A DNA stretch of 64,000 bases from Niveibacterium microcysteis (GTDB taxonomy: Bacteria > Pseudomonadota > Gammaproteobacteria > Burkholderiales > Rhodocyclaceae). Position numbers and translations under genes: made by a program. Shown piece by piece: positions 18,521 to 28,216 of the stretch. The stretch lies in the NCBI RefSeq assembly GCF_017161445.1, contig NZ_CP071060.1, positions 4,278,001 through 4,342,000 of the forward strand, given 5' to 3'. The stretch's first letter is position 1. Every line of letters begins with the position of its first letter. The notes beneath the pieces were generated by a model. It was given only the letters and a program-made list of their open reading frames with translations, had not been told where the DNA came from and did no database searches.

Positions 18521-19327
18521 ATGTGCCAGTTGCTCGGAGTAAGTGCGCGCAAACCCGTCTCCGCGGCCTTCGCGCTTCAGGGCTTCCTGCTGCGCGGCGG
18601 CGAAACCGATCAGCATGCCGACGGCTGGGGCATCGGCTACTACCAGGGCGAGCATGCCCGCATGCTGCGCGAAGCCCGCGCGGCAGCACATTCAGGACTC
18701 GCACTTCGCATCCGCGAGCAGCAGATCCGTTCGCGCAACTTCATCGTGCATGTACGCAAGGCAACGCGTGGCGGTATTGCCGAGCGCAACTGTCACCCCT
18801 TCCGCCGTGAGCTGTGGGGGCGTAGCTGGCTGTTTGCGCACAACGGCGATCTCGGCTCTGCGCTGCCATGGGCCCACGGACTCTTCCAGCCGATAGGCGA
18901 GACCGATAGCGAGCGCGCGTTCTGCCTGCTGTTGAACCAATTGGTCGATCGCTTTGGTCTGCGTCGGCCACCCGACGATGTGCTGGATGCTGCGATAAGC
19001 GCCGCGGCGGACCGGCTCGCGCAGCATGGCAGCTTCAACTTCCTGCTGAGCGACGGCAACCGGCTCTATGCCCGCTGCGCCACGCAGCTATTCCATGTCG
19101 AGCGCCGCTACCCCTTCGCGCAGGTGGAACTGATCGACTGTGGCCAACAGATCGACCTGGCACGGCACAACCATCTGGACGACCGCATCAGCGTGATCGC
19201 AACGCAGCCGCTGACGCGCGGGGAAACCTGGCACGCATTCGCGCCAGGTGAAACAAAGATCTTCGTCCGGGGTGCCGAGCAAACCACCCAGGCCGCGGCC
19301 ACGCCACGCCCGCTGATCTACGCCTGA
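18521..19327 (+). CDS. Class II glutamine amidotransferase (YafJ/EgtC-like)
   Basis: 268 residues. The N-terminal nucleophile Cys2 is present (MCQLLGVSA), followed by the Ntn-hydrolase motifs HADGWGIGYY, HVRKATRGG and FAHNGDL, which bind and hydrolyse glutamine. There is no synthase domain, so it is a stand-alone amidotransferase like YafJ or EgtC. EgtC acts in ergothioneine synthesis, a sulfur pathway, but EgtB and EgtD are not in this window, so that role is not supported. Likely co-transcribed with the two preceding genes. Confidence 0.88.
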   Translation: MCQLLGVSARKPVSAAFALQGFLLRGGETDQHADGWGIGYYQGEHARMLREARAAAHSGLALRIREQQIRSRNFIVHVRKATRGGIAERNCHPFRRELWGRSWLFAHNGDLGSALPWAHGLFQPIGETDSERAFCLLLNQLVDRFGLRRPPDDVLDAAISAAADRLAQHGSFNFLLSDGNRLYARCATQLFHVERRYPFAQVELIDCGQQIDLARHNHLDDRISVIATQPLTRGETWHAFAPGETKIFVRGAEQTTQAAATPRPLIYA

Positions 19328-19381
19328 ACGTCAGCGAGCGGCATCGCGCGCCACGCCTGGCAGCGTCGCTCCGCGCAAAGG

Positions 19382-20011
19382 TCACGCAGTCCCAAGGTAC
19401 TTCGCCCAGTCGAACTGCGTGCGGCGACTCTCGCCGCGTTTCCGACGCGACGATGGCGGCGCATCGCCGCCATCGAGGGGACCAAGAGGGAAATCACCGT
19501 GCGAGCGGCGCAGCAGGTTGAAGATGTCCAACCCGTCGGGCCATGGCCCGTGCCCCGAGTCGACGTTGATATGCCCGGCCGCACCGATATTCACGAAGCG
19601 GCTACCCCAGCGATCGGCCAGCCAGGCGGCGCGCATGACGCGCACCCACGGGTCGTTGGTACTCGCAACAACAACACTGGGGAAACCCAGCGGTTCGTCG
19701 GGTAGCGCCTCACTCAGACCGAACTTGTCCGGGTCGGCCGGCGCCACCAGCATGGCGCCCGCAATCCTTTCACGATAGGCCTGTGCCACATGCGCGGTCG
19801 CGAGGCAACCGAAGCTGTGCGCGACGATCCAGACATGGCCACGCGCACGGTCCAGTTCCTGCCTCAGACTGCCCGCCCAGCGCGCCAGGTTGGGTTCATC
19901 CCAGTTCGACTGCTCGACCCGGATGCTGCCTTCGACCTGGCGTTCGAACCAGCTCTGCCAATGCGCCGGCCCGCTGCCATGCAGGCCGGGCACCACGAGT
20001 ACGGTAGACAT
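19382..20011 (-). CDS. RBBP9/YdeN-family alpha/beta hydrolase
   Basis: Serine hydrolase, 209 residues. It shows the family opening TVLVVPGLHGSGPAHWQSWF, the nucleophile elbow WIVAHSFGCLA, an Asp in VVASTNDPWV and the catalytic His in NIGAAGHINVDSGHG. It lies about 40 bases after ssuF on the same strand and could be read with the ssu operon. Substrate unknown. The basic tail (about 185-209) is longer than usual. Confidence 0.87.
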   Translation of the reverse strand: MSTVLVVPGLHGSGPAHWQSWFERQVEGSIRVEQSNWDEPNLARWAGSLRQELDRARGHVWIVAHSFGCLATAHVAQAYRERIAGAMLVAPADPDKFGLSEALPDEPLGFPSVVVASTNDPWVRVMRAAWLADRWGSRFVNIGAAGHINVDSGHGPWPDGLDIFNLLRRSHGDFPLGPLDGGDAPPSSRRKRGESRRTQFDWAKYLGTA

Positions 20012-20053
20012 GGATACCTCCTTGCGTCGCGGCCCCCGCCACGGTGCGCTGAC

Positions 20054-20269
20054 CTACAGCGTCGCGATCGACACTTCGGTGGACTTCACCAGCGCGACAA
20101 CTTCGGAGCCGATCTTCAACCCCAACTCGTCGACCGAGCGCGTCGTGATCACCGAGGTGACGATACCCGACGGGGTCTCGACATCCACTTCGCTGACAAC
20201 ATCGCCGCGCACGATCTCCTTCACCTTGCCACGGAACTGGTTACGTACGTTGATCGCTTGAATGGTCAT
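20054..20269 (-). CDS. ssuF: Molbindin-like protein SsuF
   Basis: 71 residues made of one Mop/TOBE-type fold (NQFRGKVKEIVRGDVVSEVDVE, then VTSVITTRSVDELGLKIGSEV). In Pseudomonas putida a protein of this size and fold closes the ssuEADCBF operon and is needed for some sulfonate use; the order here is identical. The ATG at 20269 is preceded by an AGGAGAGC ribosome site. Confidence 0.88.
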   Translation of the reverse strand: MTIQAINVRNQFRGKVKEIVRGDVVSEVDVETPSGIVTSVITTRSVDELGLKIGSEVVALVKSTEVSIATL

Positions 20270-20291
20270 TTTGCTCTCCTGTTGAATCGGT

Positions 20292-21143
20292 TTAGATGGC
20301 CCAGCGGACCTGATTGACCGTGCGTTGCAGCGACACGTCGCCAACCTGCTCCGGCTCCGCCACGGGTTCCGCTGGCGGTTGCTGCAACACCTTGCGCAGC
20401 AGATAGTCCTCGAGTGCCGCAAAACGCGGGCTGCCCCGCTCGCGCGGGCGCGCGAGATCGACAGACAAGTCGAGCGTGATGTGGCCCTCGTCGATCAGCA
20501 CAACGCGATCGGCCAGAGCGATCGCTTCGGCCACGTCGTGCGTAACCAGCAGCGCAGTGAAGCCACGCTCACGCCAAAGCCATTCGATCAGTGCGTGCAT
20601 TTCAATGCGCGTCAGCGCGTCGAGCGCACCGAGCGGTTCGTCGAGCAGCAGTAGGCGCGGGCTATGGACCAGGGCTCGCGCCAGCGCAACCCGCTGCCGC
20701 TGCCCGCCCGAGAGCCTCGCTGGCCATTCGTCGGCGCGCTCGGCGAGCCCGACTTGTGCGAGCACCTCACGCGCCTTGCCCAGCTCGGTGTCCGGCAGGC
20801 CGAGTGCGACGTTGTCGATGACGCGCTTCCAAGGCAGCAGGCGCGAGTCCTGGAACATGATGCGGGTATCGCCGCGGGCGTCGCGCTGTTCGCCACCGAA
20901 GCGGATCTCGCCCGCGGTCTTGTCGTCGAGGCCTGCGACCAGCCGCAGCAACGTGCTCTTGCCACATCCGCTGCGCCCGACGATCGCGACGAACTCGCCC
21001 GGGGCGACGTTCAAGCTCAAGCGGTGCAGCACCTCGCGCTCGCCAAACCGTTTGACGACCTGCTCGATCTGCAGCGGAATGCCGCCGGCCGCACCCCTTG
21101 CCCGTTGGGCCACAGCACGGGTTTCCTGAGAATCAATCTGCAT
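20292..21143 (-). CDS. ssuB: Aliphatic sulfonate ABC transporter ATPase SsuB
   Basis: 283 residues. Walker [12 protein letters not shown]-loop [10 protein letters not shown] (the DSRLLPW form is typical of SsuB/TauB), signature [15 protein letters not shown], Walker [13 protein letters not shown] and switch His LVTHDVAEA. The C-terminal 30 residues are an extension rich in Pro and Glu. Preceded by SsuC with a 13-base gap. Confidence 0.94.
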   Translation of the reverse strand: MQIDSQETRAVAQRARGAAGGIPLQIEQVVKRFGEREVLHRLSLNVAPGEFVAIVGRSGCGKSTLLRLVAGLDDKTAGEIRFGGEQRDARGDTRIMFQDSRLLPWKRVIDNVALGLPDTELGKAREVLAQVGLAERADEWPARLSGGQRQRVALARALVHSPRLLLLDEPLGALDALTRIEMHALIEWLWRERGFTALLVTHDVAEAIALADRVVLIDEGHITLDLSVDLARPRERGSPRFAALEDYLLRKVLQQPPAEPVAEPEQVGDVSLQRTVNQVRWAI

Positions 21144-21156
21144 ATGCGTGCTCCGC

Positions 21157-21939
21157 TCAAACGGGTTGATAGCCGGGGTGCCAGCGCAACCAGCTGCGCT
21201 CTAGCGCACGTGCCAGCACATCCGCCAGCTTGCCGAGCAGCGCGTAGAGCAGGATGCCGACCAGCACCACATCGGTCTGGAGGAACTCGCGCGCGTTCAT
21301 CGTCATGTAGCCGATACCCGCGTTCGCCGAAATCGTCTCGGCCACGATCAGCAGCACCCACATCAGGCCGAGCGAAAAGCGCACACCGACCAGGATCGAC
21401 GCGACTGCGCCGGGCAGGATCACATGCCGGTACAGCTGCCACCCGGATAGCCCGTAACTCTTGGCCATCTCGATCAGCGCCGGGTCGACCGAGCGGATGC
21501 CGTGAAAGGTATTGAGGTACACCGGGAAGAACACGCCCACCGCCACGAGGAACAGCTTGGCCGCTTCGTCGATGCCGAACCACAGGATCACCAGCGGGAT
21601 CAGTGCCAGCGGCGGGATGTTGCGCAGCATCTGCAGGCTGGTATCGAGCAGGGTTTCGAGTTTGCGGAAGCTGCCGGTCGCGAGCCCGAGCGCCAGGCCC
21701 AACCCGCCGCCGATGGCGAAGCCGAGCAAGGCCCGGCGGGTGCTGACGAGGACATGACTCAGCAACTCGCCCGACGAAGCCAGCCGGATCGTTGCACGCA
21801 AGATATCGAGCGGTGCCGGCAGCACGCGGCTGGAGATCAGCCCCGTCTGCGCCGCAACTTGCCACGCCACCAGCAACAGCACTGGCGGCAGCCACGGCTG
21901 CAAAGCCTGCGTACGGCGGCTCACTTTCAGAGTACTCAT
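21157..21939 (-). CDS. ssuC: Aliphatic sulfonate ABC transporter permease SsuC
   Basis: 260 residues, about six membrane segments. It has the permease loop [22 protein letters not shown] and the family pattern [22 protein letters not shown]. Starts seven bases after the ssuD stop. Confidence 0.94.
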   Translation of the reverse strand: MSTLKVSRRTQALQPWLPPVLLLVAWQVAAQTGLISSRVLPAPLDILRATIRLASSGELLSHVLVSTRRALLGFAIGGGLGLALGLATGSFRKLETLLDTSLQMLRNIPPLALIPLVILWFGIDEAAKLFLVAVGVFFPVYLNTFHGIRSVDPALIEMAKSYGLSGWQLYRHVILPGAVASILVGVRFSLGLMWVLLIVAETISANAGIGYMTMNAREFLQTDVVLVGILLYALLGKLADVLARALERSWLRWHPGYQPV

Positions 21940-21946
21940 CGCGCCC

Positions 21947-23128
21947 TCAGCTTTGCGATGCCTTCGGCACGAAGTGGTTGGCCACCACCTCGCCGAACGG
22001 CCCGGTCAAACTGCCACCGGGCAGCGTTTGATTCGGTGCGCCGTGCTCAAGCGGCAGCAGCGGGAAGACCAGCTCCGCGAAGCGATAGGCTTCTTCTAGA
22101 TGCGGGTAGCCAGAGAGAATGAAGGCCTCTGCGCCGACATCCTGGTATTCCTTCAGCTTCGCGGCGACCTGCTGGGGGTTGCCGACGATCGCTGTGCCTG
22201 CACCTCCCCGCACAAGCCCGACACCGGCCCACAGGTTGGGGCTGATTTCCAGGTCTGCGCGGGTGCGGCCCCGTCCAGCGCCGTGCAGCTCCGCCATGCG
22301 CCGCTGGCCAACCGAATCCATCCGCGCCAGCGCAGCCTGCGCGGTCGCAACGGTGTCGTCGTCCAGCCGGCTGATCAGGCGCTCGGCATCGGCCCAAGCC
22401 TCTTCTTCGGTCTCGCGCACGATCACATGCAGGCGCACACCAAACTTCACGGTGCGGCCGCGCTTGGCGGCGCGTGCACGCACATCGGCAAACTTCTTCG
22501 CAACCTCCTCGGGCGGTTCCCCCCAGGTCAGGTAGGTTTCAACCTGCTCGGCGGCGAGCTCGTGAGCCGGCTCCGACGAACCGCCAAACCACACCGGCGG
22601 GTGCGGCTTCTGCACCGGCGGATAGAGCAACTTCGCGCCCTGGACTCGCAGATGCTTGCCCTCGAAGTCGTAGCTTTCGCCATCGTGACTGCGAGTGATG
22701 ATCTCGCGCCAGATGCGGATGAATTCGGCCGATGCTGCGTAGCGCTCGGCATGCGACTCGAACAGACCATCACCCGCAAGCTCGTTGGGGTCGCCGCCGG
22801 TCACCAGATTCACCAGCAGGCGCCCGCCGGAGAGGCGGTCAAACGTCGCTGCCATGCGCGCCGCAAGGGCGGGCTGCGTCAGCCCCGGTCGCAGCGCAAC
22901 GAGAAAACGCAGTTGCTTCGTCGCTGCGATCAAGCTCGATGTGACGACCCAGGGGTCTTCGCACGAGCGGCCCGTCGGCGTCAGCACGCCGTAGTAGCCG
23001 AGCCGGTCGGCCGCCTGCGCGATCTGCTGCAGGTAGTCCAGATCGACGCTGCGGGCGCCCTCGCTGGTACCCAGATAACGGCTGTCGCCGTGAGTGGGCA
23101 GGAACCAGAAGATCTTCATGGCGTTCAT
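21947..23128 (-). CDS. ssuD: FMNH2-dependent alkanesulfonate monooxygenase SsuD
   Basis: Cleaves C-S bonds of C1-C14 alkanesulfonates with O2 and FMNH2 to release sulfite. 393 residues, a luciferase-like TIM barrel. It opens [18 protein letters not shown], with [31 protein letters not shown] and the C-terminal [21 protein letters not shown] typical of SsuD. Either the first ATG or the one three codons on may be used. FMNH2 is supplied by SsuE. Confidence 0.95.
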   Translation of the reverse strand: MNAMKIFWFLPTHGDSRYLGTSEGARSVDLDYLQQIAQAADRLGYYGVLTPTGRSCEDPWVVTSSLIAATKQLRFLVALRPGLTQPALAARMAATFDRLSGGRLLVNLVTGGDPNELAGDGLFESHAERYAASAEFIRIWREIITRSHDGESYDFEGKHLRVQGAKLLYPPVQKPHPPVWFGGSSEPAHELAAEQVETYLTWGEPPEEVAKKFADVRARAAKRGRTVKFGVRLHVIVRETEEEAWADAERLISRLDDDTVATAQAALARMDSVGQRRMAELHGAGRGRTRADLEISPNLWAGVGLVRGGAGTAIVGNPQQVAAKLKEYQDVGAEAFILSGYPHLEEAYRFAELVFPLLPLEHGAPNQTLPGGSLTGPFGEVVANHFVPKASQS

Positions 23129-23151
23129 TCCTGTCTGCGATGACTTCGCGC

Positions 23152-24117
23152 TCAGCGACGCGCCGGCAGCGTGGCGTCCTTGACCTGGATTGCCTTCGGA
23201 ATCAGCTTCAGGTCGTAGAAGGTATCGGCGAGCTTCTGCTGCTCGGCCAGCACTGCGTCGTCAATCGGCCTCACGCTCAGGTTGTAGCGGTTCAGTGCCT
23301 GTTCGATCACGGCCGGATCCAGCCCCTGCAGCGTCGTCAGCTGCGCCGCTGCAGCACGCGTGTCCTTCTTGATCTGCTGGCCGAGCTTGTGCGCTTCATC
23401 GAAGAGGATGCGGATCACGTCGGCACGCTTTTCGGCGAATTCGCGTTCGGCCAGGAAGAAGGCGTGGTTATTAACGACGCCCTGCCCGTCCGCGAGGATG
23501 CGGGCATCGACCTGCTTCTCGGCTGCGGACTGGAACGGCTCCCAGATCACCCAGGCATCGATCGCACCACGCTCGAAGGCGGCACGCGCGTCAGCCGGCG
23601 GCAGGAAGACGGGCTGGACGTCGCTGTACTTCAGGCCGTGCTTTTCGAGCAGCTTGACCAGCAGGTAGTGCACGTTCGAGCCCTTGTTGAGCCCGATCTT
23701 CTTGCCTTTCAGATCGGTAACGCTGCATATCGGGGAGGCCTTGGGCACAAGCACCGCTTCGGCTGCCGGCGCAGGCAGTTCGTAGCCGACGTAGACAAAG
23801 TTCGCACCCGCGGCCTGCGCGAAGATTGGCGGCGCCTCACCGACGTAGCCAAAGTCGATCGAGCCGACGTTCAAGCCTTCGAGCAACTGCGGCCCTGCGG
23901 GAAACTCGACCCACTTGATCTCCAGTCCCTTGCCCGCGAGCTGCTTCTCGACGGTGCCCTGCGCCTTCAGCAAGGACAGCACGCTGGCGGACTTCTGGAA
24001 GCCGATGCGCAGCAGTTTTGGGTTGTATTCCGCAAGCGTGGCCGGCGCGACGAGTGCGGCGGCCAGCGCCAGGCTGGCCGTGGCAAATTGGCGACGATAC
24101 TGATTGAAGACGGACAT
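23152..24117 (-). CDS. ssuA: Sulfonate ABC transporter substrate-binding protein SsuA
   Basis: Periplasmic receptor for alkanesulfonates, 321 residues with a signal peptide ([20 protein letters not shown]). Family motifs include [40 protein letters not shown] and [24 protein letters not shown]. The start at 24117 is where the signal peptide begins; the frame continues upstream as a shadow. Confidence 0.94.
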   Translation of the reverse strand: MSVFNQYRRQFATASLALAAALVAPATLAEYNPKLLRIGFQKSASVLSLLKAQGTVEKQLAGKGLEIKWVEFPAGPQLLEGLNVGSIDFGYVGEAPPIFAQAAGANFVYVGYELPAPAAEAVLVPKASPICSVTDLKGKKIGLNKGSNVHYLLVKLLEKHGLKYSDVQPVFLPPADARAAFERGAIDAWVIWEPFQSAAEKQVDARILADGQGVVNNHAFFLAEREFAEKRADVIRILFDEAHKLGQQIKKDTRAAAAQLTTLQGLDPAVIEQALNRYNLSVRPIDDAVLAEQQKLADTFYDLKLIPKAIQVKDATLPARR

Positions 24118-24194
24118 TCGGATTCTCCGTAGTACTGGGTAAGGATGTGTGCGCGCCTGCACCGGCGCGACTCGTTCGAATTCGAAGGGGGCGC

Positions 24195-24791
24195 TCAGGC
24201 GCTGCAACGCGCCGGCGAGAAACGCATGAACCCGTTCGACGCGTTCAGCTTGGCAAGGCGGGGTGACGCACCAAGGTGCTGCGCCAGTGCGTTGACGCCG
24301 TCGTCCAGCCGCGCCGCAAGCGCCGGTGCGAGCTGCAGCCCGCCGCCGGAATCGCTGCCGATTTCGCTGTCCAGCGCAAACACAGCCCGGCCGATCTGCG
24401 CGGCCGAGAGGCTCGCCAACACCGGGCGCAGCGCATAGTCGATCGCCAGCGCATGCGCGAGGCTGCCGCCGGATGCAATCGGCCATACGAACTTGCCCTC
24501 GAAACCGCGCTGCGGCAGCAGATCGAGAAAGGTTTTCAGCAGGCCGCTGTAGGCTGCCTTGTAGATCGGCGTCGCCAGCACGATCGCACTTGCGTCGGCC
24601 ACCGCGTCGAGCGCAGCAACGACCGCCGGGTGGCTGCGATCGGCCAGCAGCAGCGCTTCAGCCGGCAGGCTACGCAGCGACAGCGTCGCGACGTCCAGTT
24701 CGGCGGCCTCAATGGCGTTGCCGACATGGGCCAGCAGCTTCGCTGAACGCGAATCAGCTGATGGACTGCCTGCGATGGTCAAGATGCTCAC
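24195..24791 (-). CDS. ssuE: NADPH-dependent FMN reductase SsuE
   Basis: Supplies FMNH2 to SsuD. 198 residues, flavodoxin-like fold: ILTIAGSPSADSRSAKLL phosphate-binding start, then IVLATPIYKAAYSGLLKTFLDLLP and WPIASGGSLAHALAIDYALRPVLA, close to the SsuE pattern. The start codon is GTG, with GGAGAAAGC upstream. It is the first gene of ssuEADCBF, and the sulfur-locus element lies 97 bases upstream. Confidence 0.92.
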   Translation of the reverse strand: MSILTIAGSPSADSRSAKLLAHVGNAIEAAELDVATLSLRSLPAEALLLADRSHPAVVAALDAVADASAIVLATPIYKAAYSGLLKTFLDLLPQRGFEGKFVWPIASGGSLAHALAIDYALRPVLASLSAAQIGRAVFALDSEIGSDSGGGLQLAPALAARLDDGVNALAQHLGASPRLAKLNASNGFMRFSPARCSA

Positions 24792-24887
24792 GTTGCTTTC
24801 TCCTTGGTGAATCCCGCCCGACGAAGCGGACCTCGCAAACGGAAAACACCGCTGCGGAGTCCGCAATCTAGGCAATGCGGCGCGCAT

Positions 24888-24904
24888 CGCGAACCAAGGA
24901 ATTC
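24888..24904 (-). promoter_or_regulatory. Sulfur-locus element upstream of ssuE
   Basis: GAATTCCTTGGTTCGCG on the minus strand, 97 bases before the ssuE GTG. It is the best copy of the element found before six sulfur transcription units here. The rest of the 300-base gap to the desulfurase gene holds a terminator and no ORF. Confidence 0.55.
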
Positions 24905-25038
24905 AGCGAAGCATTTCACCCTTCTTCTGCATTGCGTATTCAACGGCCGCCGGTCGCGACACAGCGAGATTCATCGCCTTCGGCTTGTGACAGACGGACC
25001 GGGTGCTAACCGCGGCATCCACATCGACCTCGAGAATG

Positions 25039-25075
25039 AAAAAAGCCCCGTCGCCTTGCGGGCGAACGGGGCCTT
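25039..25075 (-). terminator. Terminator of the encapsulin-desulfurase operon
   Basis: On the minus strand, GGCCCCGT and ACGGGGC arms with an inner GC-rich hairpin are followed by six T residues, 15 bases after the desulfurase stop. Confidence 0.85.
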
Positions 25076-25089
25076 ACTTCTGTCGCGAC

Positions 25090-26946
25090 TCACTGTGCGC
25101 GGTTGCTCGACAGCCGACGCACGACAGACACCAGCGCATCGACTTCAGCACAGGTGTTGTAGAACGCCAGCGACGGGCGAACTGTCGCTTCGAGCCCGAA
25201 GCGGCGCAGGATCGGCTGCGCGCAATGGTGGCCGGAGCGCACCGCAATGCCCTCGCGGTTCAACGCCTCACCCACCTCTTCGGTGCGATAGCCCGCCAGC
25301 ACGAAGGACAGCACGCTGGCCTTGTCCGCGGCGGTGCCGATCAGCCGCACGCCCGGCACCGGCTTGAGTGCATGCGTCGCATACGCCAGCAGATCGTGCT
25401 CGTAGCGCGCGATGTTCTCCAGGCCGATACGCTCGACGTAATCGATCGCAGCCCCAAGACCCACTGCGTCCGCAATGTTCCCGGTACCGGCTTCGAAACG
25501 GTTGGGCGGTGGCTGGTAGATCGTGCGCTCGAAGGTGACGTCGGCAATCATGTTGCCGCCGCCCTGCCAGGGCTGCATCTTCTCGAGGATATCGCGCTTG
25601 CCGTAGACCACGCCGATGCCAGTCGGCGCGAACACCTTGTGCCCCGAGAACACGAAGAAGTCCGCATCCAGCGCCTGCACATCGACACGCATGTGCGACA
25701 CGGACTGGGCGCCATCGACCAGCGCCTTGGCGCCAACGCTGTGTGCCAGCGCGACGATCTCCCGCACTGGCGTGATCGTACCCAGCGCGTTGGAGACCTG
25801 CGTGATCGCCACGATCTTGGTGCGGTCGTTGAGCAGCTTGCGGTATTCCTCGAGCAGGATCTGGCCCGAGTCGTCCACCGGGATCACGCGGATCTTCGCG
25901 CCCACCTGCGCCGCGAGCTGTTGCCAGGGCACGATGTTGGCGTGGTGCTCCAGGTTCGATACGACGATCTCGTCACCGGCACCGACGTTCTGCACACCCC
26001 AGGTCTTCGCGACGAGGTTGATCGCCTCGGTCGCGCCGCGCACGAAGATCACCTCTTCCACCGAACTGGCGCCGATGAATCTGGCGACCTTCTTTCGCGC
26101 ACCCTCGTAGGCATCCGTCGCCCGCGCGGCCAGCTCATGCGCAGCGCGGTGGATGTTGGAGTTTTCGTGCGCGTAGAAGTACGCCAGCCGGTCGATCACC
26201 GCCTGCGGCTTGTGTGTAGTCGCAGCGTTGTCGAACCAGATCAGCTGCTTGCCGTTGACACGCTCCTGCAGGATCGGGAAGTCGCGGCGGACGGCATTGA
26301 CGTCGAACGGCGGATGCCCGCTCGGCTGTACCTGCGGCGGCTCCTGCGGCAATGCCACATGATCGACGAAGTAGTAGCCAGGCGCGCTGCGTGCTGCTTC
26401 CGGCGAAACCGCTCGCGGCGAATCGGTCCCTGCGAGCAGCGCACGCAGTTCGGATTCACCGGGCAAGCCGAAGGACTGGGCGGTAACACGGTCATCCCGC
26501 GGCACTTCGACCTGAGGCTGTGCGCCGAGCGTCTGTGCGTCACCCAGAAAGTAGTACGGCGAGGTCGGCGGCGTTGCGCTTGCGACTTGCGGCGGCGTGA
26601 CCGACGGCAGCGCGGCGGCGTAAGCCTCCGGCACACCGAGCGACGCTCCACCAGCACGACCAGCGACTGGTGACGCCTCGGGCAACGACTCCGGAATACC
26701 GGTCGGCGCGGCCGCCGAGGGCGCGAACGTCGGTGCGCGAGCTGCCAGATCGAGCCGGGGCTCCGGCGCCTGCGCTTGAGTCAGCGTACTGCCACCGAAG
26801 CCGTCGAAATTCGGCGGCGTGGTACCCGGTAGCGCAGCAAAGAACTCACCCGCAAGTCGCGCGAGCGTTCCGACATCCGGCAAGCCCGGCGGCGCCGCGG
26901 GCGCAAGGCCCGCGAGCCCCTCACTTGTAGGTGTCGGGATAGTCAT
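25090..26946 (-). CDS. Encapsulin-cargo cysteine desulfurase (SufS-type) with disordered targeting domain
   Basis: PLP enzyme that removes sulfur from cysteine, 618 residues against about 405 for SufS. Residues 1-210 are an Ala/Pro-rich, probably disordered extension with three short ordered-looking motifs: LARLAGEFFAALPG (28-41), SPYYFLGD (129-136) and APGYYFVDH (188-196). The catalytic part begins near 214 and shows DNAATTHKP, PLP lysine in FSGHKVFAPTG and the active-site Cys in RSGHHCAQP. In family-2A encapsulins such an N-terminal domain loads the enzyme into the shell. The gene starts inside the last 26 bases of the encapsulin gene. The frame is open 14 codons further upstream, but the start at 26946 is preferred. 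Confidence 0.93.
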   Translation of the reverse strand: MTIPTPTSEGLAGLAPAAPPGLPDVGTLARLAGEFFAALPGTTPPNFDGFGGSTLTQAQAPEPRLDLAARAPTFAPSAAAPTGIPESLPEASPVAGRAGGASLGVPEAYAAALPSVTPPQVASATPPTSPYYFLGDAQTLGAQPQVEVPRDDRVTAQSFGLPGESELRALLAGTDSPRAVSPEAARSAPGYYFVDHVALPQEPPQVQPSGHPPFDVNAVRRDFPILQERVNGKQLIWFDNAATTHKPQAVIDRLAYFYAHENSNIHRAAHELAARATDAYEGARKKVARFIGASSVEEVIFVRGATEAINLVAKTWGVQNVGAGDEIVVSNLEHHANIVPWQQLAAQVGAKIRVIPVDDSGQILLEEYRKLLNDRTKIVAITQVSNALGTITPVREIVALAHSVGAKALVDGAQSVSHMRVDVQALDADFFVFSGHKVFAPTGIGVVYGKRDILEKMQPWQGGGNMIADVTFERTIYQPPPNRFEAGTGNIADAVGLGAAIDYVERIGLENIARYEHDLLAYATHALKPVPGVRLIGTAADKASVLSFVLAGYRTEEVGEALNREGIAVRSGHHCAQPILRRFGLEATVRPSLAFYNTCAEVDALVSVVRRLSSNRAQ

Positions 26947-27850
26947 GGTACTTGCCGATCTCCACGTCTTCGAGCACTGCCAGCGCATCGTCCGTCAACA
27001 CCGCGAGCGAGCAATACAGCGAAATCAGGTAGGACGCGATCGCATTGCGGTTGATGCCCATGAAGCGCACAGACAGGCCCGGGCTCTGTTCGCCGGCAAG
27101 GCCCGGCTGGAACAGACCAACAACGCCCTGGCGCTTTTCGCCGACGCGGATCAGCAGGATCTTGGTCTTGCCATCAACAACCGGCACCTTGTCCGATGGA
27201 ATGAGCGGGATGCCACGCCAGGTCAAGAACTGCGACCCGAACAGGCTGACGGTGGGCGGCGGCACGCCACGGCGGGTGCACTCGCGGCCAAAGGCGGCAA
27301 TCGCCAGCGGGTGGGTCAGGAAGAAGGCAGGCTCTTTCCAGACTTTGGTAATCAGTTCGTCCAGGTCGTCCGGCGTCGGCGCGCCGGTCAGCGTGAACAC
27401 GCGCTGCTCTTCAGCGACGTTGGCGAGCAGACCGTAATCGGGGTTGTTGATCAGCTCGGATTCCTGACGTTCCTTGATCGTCTCGATCGTCAGGCGAAGC
27501 TGCTCTTTGATCTGGTCATGCGGGCTGCTGTAGAGATCCGATACGCGGGTATGGACATCGAGGATCGTCGTCACCGCATTAAGGAAGTACTCGCGCGGCT
27601 GTTCCTCGTAGTCGACGAAGGTCTGCGGCAGTTCCGATTCATCACGCTGCGAACAGGCGACTTGCACATTGGCCGGATTCTTGACCTTGTTCAGCCGGTA
27701 GATACCCGCTTCGACCGGCAGCCACTGCAGCAGATGGACCAGCCAACGCGGCGAAATTACCGACAGTTGCGGGACGGTCTTCGTGGCATTCGCCAACTGG
27801 CGGGCGGCGTTATCGCCCAGCGCGGTCGGGATGCTTTGGTGGTCAGCCAT
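26921..27850 (-). CDS. srpI: Family-2A encapsulin nanocompartment shell protein (SrpI-like)
   Basis: HK97-fold protein that self-assembles into a protein shell, 309 residues as expected for SrpI-type encapsulins. Recognisable family stretches include NAARQLANATKTVPQLS, SPRWLVHLLQWLPVEAGIYRLN, LPQTFVDYEEQPREYFLN, NNPDYGLLANV and the C-terminal VLEDVEIGKYHDYP. Family knowledge: these shells carry a cysteine desulfurase and can hold elemental sulfur. AAGGAG lies nine bases before the ATG. A 99-base promoter gap separates it from the XRE gene, so it probably has its own start site. Confidence 0.95.
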   Translation of the reverse strand: MADHQSIPTALGDNAARQLANATKTVPQLSVISPRWLVHLLQWLPVEAGIYRLNKVKNPANVQVACSQRDESELPQTFVDYEEQPREYFLNAVTTILDVHTRVSDLYSSPHDQIKEQLRLTIETIKERQESELINNPDYGLLANVAEEQRVFTLTGAPTPDDLDELITKVWKEPAFFLTHPLAIAAFGRECTRRGVPPPTVSLFGSQFLTWRGIPLIPSDKVPVVDGKTKILLIRVGEKRQGVVGLFQPGLAGEQSPGLSVRFMGINRNAIASYLISLYCSLAVLTDDALAVLEDVEIGKYHDYPDTYK

Positions 27851-27949
27851 GAACGCTACTCCTTATGCAAAATCTTGAAATGAACTGCACTAAATTTCCA
27901 ATCACTCACCTTGCAACACGGCCTTGACCGTCTCAACCGCCTATCGCCA

Positions 27950-28216
27950 TCAAAAGTGTGTGTACTCGCGGGGCCGAGCCAAGGACTCACAACGCGCCAT
28001 CACGATCGAGAGCCGCACACCGAAGGCGTCGGCAAGCTTTGCCGCAGTGAGAATTGAGGGCACCACATCGCCGCGCTCCACCTCACCCACGTAGGTGCGG
28101 TTGAGGTCAGCCTTCTCGGCGAGCAACTCCTGCGACCAACCACGCTCGCCACGCAGTAGCCGCACGGCGCGGCCAAAGAGGGCTGCATCGAGTGCTGTGT
28201 CAGATTCCCGCGCCAT
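27950..28216 (-). CDS. Small XRE-family HTH regulator
   Basis: 88 residues, a single Cro/C1-type helix-turn-helix (about 12-68: LRGERGWSQELLAEKADLNRT, then GDVVPSILTAAKLADAFGV). Its start overlaps the last 17 bases of the serine acetyltransferase gene, so it belongs to the rhodanese-cysK-srpH operon, and it ends 99 bases before the encapsulin start. It may control encapsulin expression; this is inferred from position only. Confidence 0.88.
   Translation of the reverse strand: MARESDTALDAALFGRAVRLLRGERGWSQELLAEKADLNRTYVGEVERGDVVPSILTAAKLADAFGVRLSIVMARCESLARPREYTHF

Noticed and set aside
18521..19327. EgtC of an ergothioneine pathway
   Set aside because: Only the amidotransferase fold is shown; no egtB or egtD is nearby.
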